DNA from: Amanita rubescens | Lineage: Eukaryota > Basidiomycota > Agaricomycetes > Agaricales > Amanitaceae | Reading direction: 5' to 3' | Assembly (NCBI GenBank): GCA_015039365.1 | Contig: WION01000012.1 | Coordinates: 186,001-250,000, forward strand | Length of the DNA: 64,000 nt | Part shown: piece after piece, positions 1 through 10,896 of the stretch | Layout of the letters: each line of letters begins with the position of its first letter | Numbering within the stretch: the first letter of the stretch is position 1 | Made by a program: the position numbers and the translations under genes | The notes under the pieces: model-generated | The model's database searches: none | What the model was told of the DNA's origin: nothing | Seen by the model: the letters and a program-made list of their open reading frames with translations, nothing else

Positions 1-1
1 G

Positions 2-508
2 GGGGCTAATCTATGGGACAATATGCCTTCATCACCAATTACATCACCTGTCAGCCCTCCCCCTCTAGAATACGTGGAGCTGGCCAAAAACCAGCGCGTA
101 AGACACTCCCTTGAATGGGCATGCGCAGCTGCCCGTCTGGCAGAGAAAGAGGGGGTTTCCCTCGCTAACTCTCATTCTCGTCGAACGAGAATGAGAACGA
201 AAGAGCACCGGATTCATCAACACCGCCACCACCGTCATAACGGCCGCCACGACCAACAACAACATCCCCATCATCGACACAAGCGTCCACCCAAAGCAGA
301 TACAGATCTGACCGAAGATGAGTCGGACGAGCTTGTGCCCACCCCAACCGGCAGCTGGATCAATGACGATGATCGGTGGGTCGCTCGCCCAGATGGCGCG
401 ATCCAAGCGGCTGTGCCACCTATCGCGTCAAAATCTTCGCAGGAAACCCGCGAAGACGACATCATGCGAGCCGCACTGGCGCTATGCGGTCTCGGTCGTC
501 GTTCATAA
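2..508 (+). CDS. Partial hypothetical protein, C-terminal end
   Basis: The reading frame is open from base 2 to a TAA at 506-508, so this is the 3' end of a gene that begins left of the window. The visible part is about 168 residues and hydrophilic. A Pro-rich start is followed by a helical stretch (EYVELAKNQRVRHSLEWA), then an Arg/His-rich run (HRHHRH, HHRHKR) and an acidic segment (LTEDESDEL). The end contains MRAALALCGLGRRS. I do not recognise the family and see no catalytic motif. The next gene downstream is convergent and ends at 1051. Confidence 0.45.
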   Translation, partial: GANLWDNMPSSPITSPVSPPPLEYVELAKNQRVRHSLEWACAAARLAEKEGVSLANSHSRRTRMRTKEHRIHQHRHHRHNGRHDQQQHPHHRHKRPPKADTDLTEDESDELVPTPTGSWINDDDRWVARPDGAIQAAVPPIASKSSQETREDDIMRAALALCGLGRRS

Positions 509-1050
509 GGTCTCACCCTCGCCCACGACGGTTCCTATCTTGATTACATATATAACAAAACGGTCCATGTTCGCATAGTGTATCCAAAAACAAATCAGGA
601 TGGGGATTGGAAGTAGGTCAAGGGGAGGAGCACATGACTAATATTATTTTGCAGCATTTTCCTTTTTTTCCCCAAGGCCTTCAGGCTGTATATATGTACT
701 ACATCACATTTTGTCCATATAGCTAGATGTTGTACAACCTGGCGGACGCGTACTATGTACATACCTACATCACTTCTTGATCATAAGTAGTTTCTCTAAT
801 AAAGAATTTGAAACCATCGGTTATCATTTTGTAAGTATAGGTAATCCAGATAACAATGTAAAAGAAGCATTATATCATTCCCAGAGTGAAAACAAAAAAC
901 GTAAGAGTAACATATGAATCGTGATGTGAGAAAACGATGCAAAACGAGCGACGACTAGATGTACATTAACCACAAACCCTCAGAGCAAAAGTGAAAAACC
1001 AGTTGCGAGCCTTGTTTTGAGTATCCTGTTTGCGTTCCAAACGTTGTATT
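509..1050. other. Intergenic region between convergent genes
   Basis: This AT-rich stretch lies between two convergent stop codons. It presumably holds both 3' untranslated regions. I see no open frame of interest, RNA gene or repeat in it. Confidence 0.5.
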
Positions 1051-4000
1051 TTAATCAAGCGCGTTATGGATGGCATTACTGGCCACTTCGTCCAAGTTTT
1101 CCTTGAGATACCGAATCTTGTCTTCGATCCCGTCCAAAGCGCTCCTCAAATGCGCAATTTCGCTATGCCACAAGGGGCTGCCGAGAGGGGGCAACGTTCC
1201 AGCAGCAGCAGTAGCAGCAGTGCCATAAGGCAAACTCACGACCAAAGGCTGCGGCTGCACCGGCTTCACAACAAGCTCGTCCCGCAACGCGGTCACCACA
1301 CCTTGGACCCACCGGTCGCGTTCCTCGGTCCGCATGACCTCCTTCCTCCTCCCATGTTCCTCTCTCGACCCCATCCGCACCATAGTCCACAAATTGCTCA
1401 GAACCAATATCGCAATGACGAACCAGAGAATAGTCGTCGTCGACGATTGATCCCATGCATCCTTGATGAGCTCCAACGCGCCTTTCGTGCTCCTGCTGGC
1501 AACTTGATGAGCCCCGTCGAACGTATCCCACGCCCATTGGAGCCCGAGCCTGTTTCGGACATGCTCCCGCTTCCGTCTTTCCGCTTCCTCTGACAAATGC
1601 TCGCCGGTACCAACAGCGCTACCAGGACCGGAATTGTCCACATCGCCCGGAACAGCCGTAGCGGACTCTGCCAGCTCGATCGCAGACGGGTCTATACCTA
1701 TCGGTACAAACTCGGATTGGTGTTCTTGGATATAGGCTCTCATCGACCTCTCTAGATCGGCATGATAAACTTTTTGACCATCTATGGCAGACTTCTCAAT
1801 GATGCCTAGAAGCGGGAACGGATCAATAGAAGAATGGAACGTTAGAAGGGCTCGGTTTACCCTTGATGAAACTCCGGCCCGTCCACTCCACTTGCGTGGT
1901 GACGATAACTTTGGACGTGATGGCGCTAGCCCACATGATGCACGTTCGGGTTTTGACAGAAAACACTCCACCACTGGGTACATCCGGAGTTCTCGTCGTT
2001 GTAAGCATAGTAAAATAGTCTTCGTCATCAGCGTGTAGTGTCTCATCCCTAATTTCACACTTGGTCTGTTTAGGACCCAAAGTTCCATTGAGAGGCTTTA
2101 TGTAAGACATATTCCTCGCAAGTAGTTTTGATCCAGGCTCAAGGGGGACCCAGTCAGACACTTGAATGTCTGAAAGGAATGTCAGCAACATGTACCCCTA
2201 TTGGACGTTGAACCGACCTAACAGCTTTTGCTCCACCGTCATAAAGTTCTTTATGAAACCACTGGCGAACATTAGATTATGTATGCGGTCCGGAGTCCCG
2301 GGGACGACTGCTGCCAACGCTACTTCGGGCAAGTGGTCACCGCTGCGACCGCAGGCACATTGTGTTACCCTATTCACTGCAACCTTGGCAGCACCATTCA
2401 GATGTCCTACTTGGTCTGTCGATGCGCATTCCAGGGAGACACGCGCGCTGGAGAAGATGCTGGTGCTGTCGTCCGGACGCGCGTGGCGCCAGATGTTGTA
2501 AATGACGTCAAACGTGGTGTCTCTCGAAAGAAACGAAGCAAAGGTATATTTGGTATTGCGAGTGGAGATTTGAATGCCATTGGGGATGACAAATGCTGTC
2601 ATTTTCTTCTCTAGGCTTGTGATGTCATATATGGGAATGGAAAGCTTCTGTGAGTCAGCGGAGAAGAGGTTTAGCAGGTATGAGACATACATCTGTTACC
2701 CATCCGAATATATTCGCATGGAAACATATGTGATTTTCCGATATGTATAGCCGGCCTTGGATGAGGATTTCCCGCTGCAAAGCACAGCCATAGTCTGCCA
2801 TGGTAGTTGTAAAAAGGCGGATAAGTGAAACAAGCCCTGACTCACCCTCGATCAAATAGTCGCCTTCTGGTATACTTGGGAACAACTCGTGGAAGTCTGC
2901 GTTCCGCTTATTGCTGGCAACTGCAAAGCCAGTAACGGGAATGTTGTCGTCGAGCTCAATATCTGTCTCATCGTCTGACCTGTCCCCAATACTGCTGTCA
3001 GCGTCCAAGTCAAAGTATTCCGGGCCTTCAGGATTGTTTTCTGAATTGTTGTCACTGTTAATGGAAGCCGCAGTGGCCCTGCGACGTGAAGGCGTGGAGG
3101 GTGATCTTGCCGACTGAGGCACCAAGTCGACCGATCTCGATTTCACGTGAGAACCTGAATATGGTGTTTGGGGACCAGTAGCATTGGATGACTTGCGAGA
3201 ATTCGAGGTGCTACTGCTCTGAGCGATTTGAATCATGGAGGCGCTATAATGAGTTTGCGACATTGTGGGGTTGGCCATGGCAATACCAGAAGCGGCAATT
3301 GCCCCGGCGAGACCTGACGGTTTCCGCGAGTTGGAGGGTTTCCAAGACTTTTTCTTGTCCTTATCCTTGTCCTTATCCTTGCCTTTCTTCTGGTCAGTAC
3401 TTGCGGCTGAAGATATGGAAAGGGTATCCGAGTCGCGTGGGGTTGGGGCCTGCAAGGTGCGGTGGCCGTTCGCCCGATCCGCCCTCTGCATTACTGGCGC
3501 TGACTGGGGGATGGCCTGCATAATGAAGCCATCCATACTGCCCATGTTGTTGGGAGACTCGACAATAGGAGACATGGTAACCACGGCGGTCGCGGGCATT
3601 GTCGGTATATCTGGGGTATCTATAGATTCTGTATATGAGGGACCAGTTGGGGGAGGGACAATTATAGGTGCTGGAATTTTGAGAGACTTGGCTGATGACT
3701 TGCGCCGCATGTTCTGAGGCTGGGAAAGTGGAAGGTTCAAGTTGGATGATGATTTTTGAAGTTTCTGCTTCAGGTTTGCAAAGCTTGAATTTGGAGTTGA
3801 AGGTCGTGAACGGGACGAAGAGGGTCTTTCAGTTTCGGGTTTAGGGGTGGTGTTGGCAGAGGTAGGTTTTGAGGGGGCGGATATGGTTCTTAGACGAGGA
3901 GAGACGGTTAAGGAGGTGGCGGGCATTTCGGAACCCGAGTGTCGATCGGACGGAGTGTGTAGATCTAGTTCGGAACTGAATGGCGAGAAACTCGATTTGC

Positions 4001-4301
4001 GCGGCAACGGCGACGGAGGAACGACAGTCACACTGGGACGTGTGCTGCTTGTATCTACCGTGTTTACGCTTGCACTACTTGCATTAGGAATGTTGTTTAT
4101 GTTGATCTTCACGGGCGGTGAAGACGGGGTAGCAGGCGAAGTAGGACGTGAAGACTCCGCTGCACGCTGTACAGGGTTAGGTGTTGATGGGCTACGCTGG
4201 TGGGAGGGACGAGGTGAGTCTGACGAGCGCTCACTTCTTTCGCGATTGAGAGCAGTCGGTGACGCAACCTTGACGAGCCTGGAAAGGAAGCTTGGGGCCA
4301 T
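1051..4301 (-). CDS. GRAM/VASt-domain sterol-transfer protein (LAM/Ltc/Aster family)
   Basis: Spliced minus-strand gene from ATG 4301 to TAA 1051. The first ~460 residues are Ser/Pro-rich and disordered, with a Lys/Asp run (KDKDKDKDKK). A GRAM domain follows, recognisable from FHELFPSIPEG, ILIQGRLYISENHICF and HANIFGWVT. After a linker comes a VASt (StART-like) domain with VSDWVPL, MSYIKPLNGTLGPKQTK, TTRTPDVPSG and VEWTGRSFIKG. Near the C-terminus is one membrane segment (TILWFVIAILVLSNLWTM), then a coiled-coil-like tail. In yeast and animals this architecture anchors in the ER at contact sites and moves sterol between membranes. That role is inferred here. Introns fall inside the GRAM domain and between the domains. 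Its start lies 120 bp from the end of the upstream F-box gene on the same strand. Confidence 0.9.
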
Positions 4302-4420
4302 TGTTTCTGAACGTCAGGCGGTGATGAGGCGGACGGCGGACGCAAAGCCGGCAGAAAACTTGAAACGGAAACTTGAAGGTGCGATCTCTGGTCCTATTAC
4401 GGTTACACGCTCTTTCTATT

Positions 4421-5512
4421 CTATCCTACTACACTGGGCACTCGCATCCGCAGAACTTGCCCGTCATCCGTTCTTTCAACTCCTGCCGCCGGCACCCGCC
4501 CGTTCACATATCCATTTCGTCCAATCCCCATCGATCTCATCCAGTGGCGAACAAGCTCGTTCATGATGTCATTACCGACAACATGATCCCCCTCGTGAAA
4601 AACGACGATCTTTGCAGTGCAACCCGCTGGTACGACAGTTTTGGCTAGAATTTGCCTGCAGTTGTGCAAGCTATCTTTGATAACGATTTCACGGAGATGT
4701 TCGAATTGAATCTTCCGTCGCCCTCTCCAATCAAGCTCGTCGCTTGACTCGGAATCGATCTCGAGAAATTCCAGAGACGTCATCGAGCATAGTTCCTCAT
4801 GGAGATTGTAGCATTGATTCCCCGGCGTTTGTGTTCTCTCTTTCCCTCTGTGCACGACGGTGAAGCGTGTCAGGTGCGAGAGCGGGGCGGAGCGTAAAAC
4901 CGCGATTCCCGGTTTCAGCTTCAGCTGTGTCAATCGCGGAGCGTTGAACAAAGCTCCTTGTTGAAATCTGCATCTCACTAGTCTTGAGCCCGCGCCCGTC
5001 AGATCTAGCGAGAGCGTCTCCAGCTGCGGTGCACCGCCGTTGTTCAAGACGTCGAGAATGGAGCTCTCAGACAGTCCCGAAGCGTGAATGCAAAGTCCCT
5101 TGATTCTAGGCAGACAATTCCGAATCACCTGGCAGTGATGTGCCTCGCCCACGTATCCGAGGTCAAGGCACACGAAGAGTGGTGCCTCACCTGAACGCTG
5201 CATCAGCACCTTGGCCCAGGTCCACCATGGTTCGCATGGTTCGCCAACGTCCGGTTCGTCAACGTCCGTTTTCAGGTGTGGGTGACATCGACCGGGGATG
5301 GTGATGGACGCCCATAGATTCTTGTATCGCACGGCATGCCACCTCCAATCGCTGCACACCCAGGACACAGCCGCATTATCCTTGTGCAGTTTAGGAGGGT
5401 GCCTCCGTCTGTCCCGTGTGCAATCTGGAGGTTTGGCACAGCTAGCGGGTGGTACAAGCTCGACGAAAATCCTTTCTAAAATTTCTTTGGAGAGGCGATT
5501 GCTGTTGGTCAT
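4421..5512 (-). CDS. F-box-like protein
   Basis: Single-exon frame of 363 residues. The N-terminus has the F-box-like pattern (LSKEILERIFVELVP, then VSWVCSDWRWHAV and LWASITI) seen in large agaricomycete F-box families. The rest has irregular Leu-rich stretches (APQLETLSLDLTG, APRLTQLKLKP, LTRFTVVHRG, SLEFLEIDSES) consistent with a degenerate LRR-like solenoid. By family, such proteins are thought to act as substrate adaptors of SCF ubiquitin ligases; the target is unknown. It is divergent from the copper amine oxidase, with about 170 bp between start codons. Confidence 0.75.
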   Translation of the reverse strand: MTNSNRLSKEILERIFVELVPPASCAKPPDCTRDRRRHPPKLHKDNAAVSWVCSDWRWHAVRYKNLWASITIPGRCHPHLKTDVDEPDVGEPCEPWWTWAKVLMQRSGEAPLFVCLDLGYVGEAHHCQVIRNCLPRIKGLCIHASGLSESSILDVLNNGGAPQLETLSLDLTGAGSRLVRCRFQQGALFNAPRLTQLKLKPGIAVLRSAPLSHLTRFTVVHRGKERTQTPGNQCYNLHEELCSMTSLEFLEIDSESSDELDWRGRRKIQFEHLREIVIKDSLHNCRQILAKTVVPAGCTAKIVVFHEGDHVVGNDIMNELVRHWMRSMGIGRNGYVNGRVPAAGVERTDDGQVLRMRVPSVVG

Positions 5513-5686
5513 GGGTATGAACTTGGTATGCGAATCATGGTAGCGAGGGCCTCTTATTGCAATCCGGCGCGTAGGGGTTCACCCCTCCGCATCCCCCGCA
5601 TATGGTTCATTCCCTGTCTATTTATAGTAGCTTGTATATATCACGCTGTCGATGCCTTATCGGATGAATTCCGCAACTCCTCACTC

Positions 5687-8505
5687 ATGTCCACTACCAG
5701 CCTCTCTGACGTTGCCATCAACCCTAACACCAGCTTTAAGCACCCCTTGGACCCGTTGACCTCGGATGAAGTCCGTATTCCGTCATCTTTGATGCTTATA
5801 TTTACATCTTCCCCAGATTGGATTAATCTCCCAGTTCCTCCTGGGGCATATGGCTAAGCGGCACAGTCAGGAGAAGGTGGCACTCAAGTTCGTCACCTGC
5901 AAGCTGCTACCTCCCCCAAAGCGCTCTGTTTTGGCATATCTCGGCATTCCTTTGCATCCAGGAACTACACCGGAACCTCCATCGACCATTGTGCGGCGTG
6001 CCGAAGTCGATGTAACTAATATCAAAACATCTATATTTATCTATCATTAATGACGTTCCTTTCGTCAGCTCATCGATGTCTTACGCGGGTCAGAAGTTAC
6101 TTCCTTCACCATTCATTTTATTAACTTATTCACGTCAGTCATGCATTCAATGCTGCGTTATCGCTTGTGAATGGCACATGGGTATTGGATAAACTGGATC
6201 TGTTGCCCAAGGGAGTCCAGCCTCAGATTACGGTCGACGAGCTGATTGCATGTGAAGATATCGTGAGGAACGATCCCACCGTACAGAAACTCGCTAAAGA
6301 AGTTGGTACGTATTTTGAAACTAATATTACAAACTCAAGCTTATTGGCTTCAGGCATCGAACCTCACCAGATCTGTTGTGATGGATGGTCCATTGGATAC
6401 GACGACAGATTTCCCCAGGCAAGGCGTATACAGCAAGCGCTGGTCTTTGCCAGGCTCTACGATCATGATAATCTCTACGCGCACCCCTTGGTACCTGCTA
6501 CGCCTTTCGATCGCAATATCGGATTTACTTATCTCGTTATAGGACTTCATCCCCGTAGTTGATGCCAACGCAGGAGTTCTGTTACATGTTGGTAAGTCCT
6601 CAAGGTACCGGCAGCTTTGCGATCAGCAACCTTTCTCTCTAGACTTCCCACCCCATTACAACAAGACACCGAATGGACATACCCTCCCTGTCGCCACCAA
6701 CGCTCCTATTGAATTGGGAACCGTCGAAGAAGCCTTTTCCGCTGCTAATCGAGAGCGTATCCCTCCACCACTCAGACCCTATGACTTTCTGCCAGACCTC
6801 ATGGCCAAGACCGAGGAGGGCGGATATAAGCCAAGGGAGGGCCTGAAACCTTTGCACATCTCACAACCAGAAGGTGTTAGTTTCAAACTGGACGGCCACG
6901 TCCTAGAGTGGCAGGGGTGGAAAATGCATGTCGGTGAGTCGCCAGCCAGGCGCGTGCAGAGTTTATCGTTGACGCTAGATCTTGACAGCATTCGCGCATC
7001 GTGAGGGTTTGACGATCTCAACAATTACGTTCAATGAACGTGGGGAGATTAGACCTATATTCTATAGTCTTTCTTTGGCTGAGATGGTAGTGCCGTATGG
7101 GGCGCCGGAGCATCCTCATCCGCGGAAATTCGCTTTTGACAGGTATGCGCAGGTGGCTGTCTACCCTGTGGCTGACGCTCAGGTTCCATCCGCAGTGGAG
7201 AGTACGGCATAGGTATGATGGGTAACGAGTTGTCCCTCGGCTGCGATTGTGTTGGCCATATTCAGTATTTGGTAGTTTGCTTATGAGTTTTCTTTCGAGA
7301 AAGCGCTAACGATCGTATCGCAGCCCGGTGCTTTTGTAGGAAATTCAGGGACTCCAGTCGTCATCAAGAACGTCATATGCATACATGAAGAGGACTCTGG
7401 AGTGTTGTGGAAGCACACTGATTATCGCAAAGGGGGACGGTCACAGACGGTCAGAAGAAGACGGTTGGTGGTGAGCATGGTGTGCACGCTTGCAAACTAC
7501 GGTGGGTGGCACACTGTTCCGTTCACGCCCGTGAGACTCAAAATAGAAATCTAAGAATATATATGGAATTATTTCTTTTACCAAGATGGCAGTATAGAAA
7601 TCGAAATCCGTCTTTCCGGCATACTCCAAGTCTACGTGGCAAGGGATGGTGAACCGAATCCGCATGGGACTACCGTCGCGCCTAGGATTAATGCCCAGTA
7701 TCACCAACACTTGTTTAGTTTCCGAATCGATCCCATGATCGATGGACTTGAGAACAGTCTTGTCGAGACGGACGTCATACCCCTGCCGGACGCACCCACT
7801 GGTTCGGCGGCAAATCACGCGGGAAACGCGTTCATAGCTCGAGATACCATTATACGAACTGCGGGCGGACGGGACTGGGATTACACGACCGATCGCAAAT
7901 GGAAGATCATCAACTCTGCCAAGACGCACTACAGCAGCGGGAAGAATGTGGGATATACCATTGCGACGAAATCGGGGGCTACGCCGCTTATGCTCAGGCA
8001 CGATAGTTGGGTTGCGAAGCGGGCGGCGTTTGCAACGAAGAGTATTTGGGTGTGTAAAGACGTTGAGGCGGAAGATTCCGGGACGGTTAGGATGTGGCCA
8101 GCTGGCAAGTATGTGCCCCAGGCGCGGGAACCCCCTGAGGATTCTATTGGGAACTGGGTCAAGGGCGAAGAGCCAGTGGAGAATGAAGACATTCTCGTCT
8201 TTGTCACGTTAGGTGAGGAGCCTATCACACCTCTATTCAATTGACCGTGTTGAGCAATATTAAATATTAATGAACGGCAGGAACTACGCATATTCCCAGA
8301 CCTGAAGATTGGCCTGTGTACGTGTTTTTTTTACTACGTCAAAGTTGCGGATTGCTAATAACTTGTTGATAGCATGCCTGTTGAGCATGTCAACATGTTC
8401 TTCAAGCCCAATTCGTTCTTCGATAAGAACCCTAGTATGGACGTGCCTGGAACGAATGACCAGAAGAGCACACTCGTAAGCGGCGGTGCGGATAGTTGCC
8501 ACTAG
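5687..8505 (+). CDS. Copper amine oxidase (TPQ-dependent)
   Basis: Many-intron gene that splices into a full-length copper amine oxidase. The N-terminus has KHPLDPLTSDEV and ALKFVTCKLLPPP. The catalytic-base Asp lies in FAFDSGEYG, a motif created by removal of the intron 7143-7195 (Asp codon 7138-7140). The topaquinone-precursor Tyr is in TLANYEYIWNYYF (Tyr codon 7498-7500), just before the intron 7502-7555. Copper ligands are HQH in QYHQHLFSFRIDP and the third His in TTHIPRPEDWP, after the intron 8213-8280. The family oxidises primary amines to aldehyde, ammonia and hydrogen peroxide. No signal peptide or PTS1 tail is evident. The ATG at 5687 is chosen because it precedes the conserved HPLDPL. 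Every exon junction I checked keeps the frame. Confidence 0.9.
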
Positions 8506-8943
8506 GTTTACTACTAACTAGTACAAATATGATGTGATGACGTCACGCGAAGTGAAGGCTAGAAGGGATATACTTAAGCGAACTTGTCCACGTCTCGTGG
8601 TATGTGTCCAGCTTACAGCAGGTATACCACGTCAAATGTCCGTGTCAACTCTGCGTCAAACGTGGAGCATGAAAATTGGGTAGCCAGAGGCCCGCGTTGT
8701 GCCATTGGACATGGCATTCTGCGTACCACTTCGAGTGCGTGAGTGAGTAATATGGTACGTGGACGGGATGAGGCGAGAGACGTTGAGTGCGTATTGTGAG
8801 TTCGTTATTGGTCCGGTCTACTTCCATTCGGAGGCGATGCAAGTCAGAAATAATCGTTGCGTGCGTGCCAAAATTTCATGCCTAGGATCGATAACGCTGG
8901 CATTTTCGTAGTCATAGGTCTAGCAGATAACACATAATCATAA
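8506..8943. other. Intergenic region with one palindromic CRE-like site
   Basis: This follows the copper amine oxidase stop. It contains the perfect palindrome TGACGTCA at 8538-8545, the ATF/CREB-type bZIP consensus, but no nearby downstream start codon that it would obviously serve. Near its end is one copy of the short direct repeat described separately. No gene seen. Confidence 0.35.
8823..8856 (+). repeat. Short direct repeat, copy 1 (other copy 10863-10896)
   Basis: A ~34 bp imperfect direct repeat with core AGGCGATGC and GAAATAATC, found again at 10863-10896 in the same orientation. The two copies bracket the SPX remnant and the broken CRN gene. Confidence 0.55.
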
Positions 8944-9129
8944 TTATTCATTCCATTCCATGCGACCATCGACATTATGTCCAAAGCGTCTAAAAACCCT
9001 CAGATTTAGTCGATATTTCAGGTATACAAGCGCCCATCCTAGCGCTACCGTCCGGGAGAAACTTTGTCGGCTACATTTCGGGTTCGGGCCAGTACAAGCC
9101 CCAGTACATGACTTTCCCTCCAAATACCC

Positions 9130-9600
9130 GGGGCTTCTTACGGCTTCGTCATATTTTTTGACGATTTTGCGGAAGCGGCGTAGTTGAGTTCGTCGTGGGG
9201 GTGGAGGTTGACGGAGTTGATGTAGAATTGAGTGATGAAACGCTTGAGAAGGAGGCGGATGTCGTAGGCGTAGTTGGATTGGGAGGACCGGATCGACTCG
9301 ATTGGTGTCGAGGAGGGCAGTGGTGGTAGTGGATGAGCCCAGTGTAGTGGCGAATCCCAGGTTCTTCGGGGCGCTTGACGGGGGCTTTGATGTCTTGAAA
9401 TTCACTGAGCATGGGTAGCGTAGAACCGCTAACTTTTCGAGCAGGAGGGGGGACAAAGATGGCGTCTGCCTTTACTGTGGTAGATGGCTCGATGTCGTGG
9501 CGAGCATAGAGCTGTTTTTCGAGCTTGCAGAGGCATCGGTCGAGGGCCGTTAGCGATGTAGTTGTCCTACAAGTCCACGATAACGTTGAATTTGAGGGCG
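9130..9600 (-). pseudogene. SPX-domain remnant (low-affinity phosphate transporter-like)
   Basis: On the minus strand, pieces of an SPX domain can be read in shifting frames. LDRCLCKLEKQLYARHD is followed by a Pro/Ser/Thr-rich stretch, then YDIRLLLKRFITQFYINS, and then FRKIVKKYDEA. The last matches the SPX signature (LNYxGFRKxLKKYDK). A 1-nt deletion separates LNYA from FRKIVKKYD, and stop codons interrupt the flanks. No membrane part follows, so only the N-terminal domain remains. In intact relatives SPX senses inositol pyrophosphates. The assignment rests on one clear motif. Confidence 0.45.
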
Positions 9601-10011
9601 CAGCTGGATCCCGGTGAGCGTTGAGCCATTATAAAAGACCTGAGAAGCACACCTGAATCGCATTAAGAGGATTGTAGGCATCATCCCGAGGCACGCGCCG
9701 CATGCCGGACACACCACCAGGAGAGGACCTTGCCCGGAATAACGACATCCCAGATACTCACTATCGCCCGACCTGACATTGTAAAGGTCGTGGGTTGGAC
9801 TATTTGTATTCCTGGAAAGTATGTTAGCTTCAGGTTACTAGTAGGTTATGATGCGCAAGACGGCGAGCTCACGGAATCATCAGCCGAATTCGAACACTGC
9901 ACCAAAAGCGGTAATACTAATAACCAAAGTGCTGATTACGATGATGAGCGACGCCGAATTCCAGTCCAACCGCGTTGTCACTTCTCCTTTTTCCACTCTA
10001 CTTATAACTCC

Positions 10012-10875
10012 TACATGTCGTCCGGACTTCTTCCACCCCCAATGCAATCGACCAACCTGTGCGAGCTCCGGTGTCTCCTTGAAGGCGAGGCGATTCCGTT
10101 TCAAGGTATTGCAGATACCCATGAGGACCCTTTCCGATCGTCTTCCGATTCCCCTCCGAGTTTTTCGTGAACCTGGGGCTCGAGCTTACGGATACCATCT
10201 CAAGTTACTTTCCCCAAGGTATTCCCAAGGACTGTCTACACATTATTGTGGGATGACCAACTTGTGAGTGCGCATAGACCAGGTTTCTGGACAATTACCA
10301 ACTGATCCCACGAAGATCTACCCTGTAAGCAAATGTTTTTGCACTTAGCTCCTTCCCCTCAATGTTCCTGGCATTCTTGTTGCATATGCTCCCTAGCATC
10401 TCTCACCGTCCGCTGCCTCAACAACCCCTGATGCGCCGTCCCGTAATTTCACGTGAGTTGTAGATATATCTTCTCCGTGTAGTTGATTTCCGGCATTTTA
10501 CAGCAAACATCTGCCTCCGTAAATGGACAGTTGAAGGGTTGTATGATGCACGATGAAGGAAAGGCTGGTCTATGTACGTCTCGGCGTCTTGAGAATTTGA
10601 TGCCTACGTCTGATGCTAGGTTCGAGGAACTCCAGGGAGTGGCAAGTCAACACTCTTGGATCTACTGCATCAGCATATTCTACAGAAAGATCCCAAAGCT
10701 TTTGTCTGTGTAACTTGGTCGTGGCCGCCGCGAAACTTCCCCCTTTTGCGGGAGCAGAACTTGAATTCGCACTCTTGGCTCCAGGCCACCATTCACGATT
10801 TCCCCGAGCGAACGAGCCCTGCTTTCTTACTTATGGATGAAGCTGGTCCGGTCTCTCAGACGTTTCCATTTTAGG
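10012..10875 (+). pseudogene. Degenerate Crinkler-type header plus P-loop NTPase
   Basis: From about 10042 a CRN-like header reads LCELRCLLEGEAIPF, followed after a frame change by ITD-like text and SSYFPQGIPKDCLHIIV, the usual end of the header domain. Further on, starting at a possible splice acceptor before 10620, an open frame begins with a Walker A motif (RGTPGSGKST). It continues LLDLLHQHILQKDPKAF and ends at a Walker B-like AFLLMDEA. Between and after these blocks there are stops and frame changes, and I found no C-terminal effector domain. It is best read as a broken gene, though an unusual exon structure cannot be excluded. A CRN-type gene lies 6.6 kb downstream. Confidence 0.55.
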
Positions 10876-10896
10876 CGATGCGAGTCGGAAATAATC
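10863..10896 (+). repeat. Short direct repeat, copy 2 (other copy 8823-8856)
   Basis: Second copy of the AGGCGATGC / GAAATAATC repeat, immediately after the last readable NTPase segment. Confidence 0.55.

Noticed and set aside
8538..8545. Perfect CRE palindrome as a functional bZIP site
   Set aside because: There is no gene start nearby that it would clearly control, so it is listed only as part of the intergenic description.
9730..10170. Open frame of about 146 codons before the CRN header
   Set aside because: Only its last part (the header text) is recognisable; the first two thirds have no motif and probably are chance or decayed sequence.
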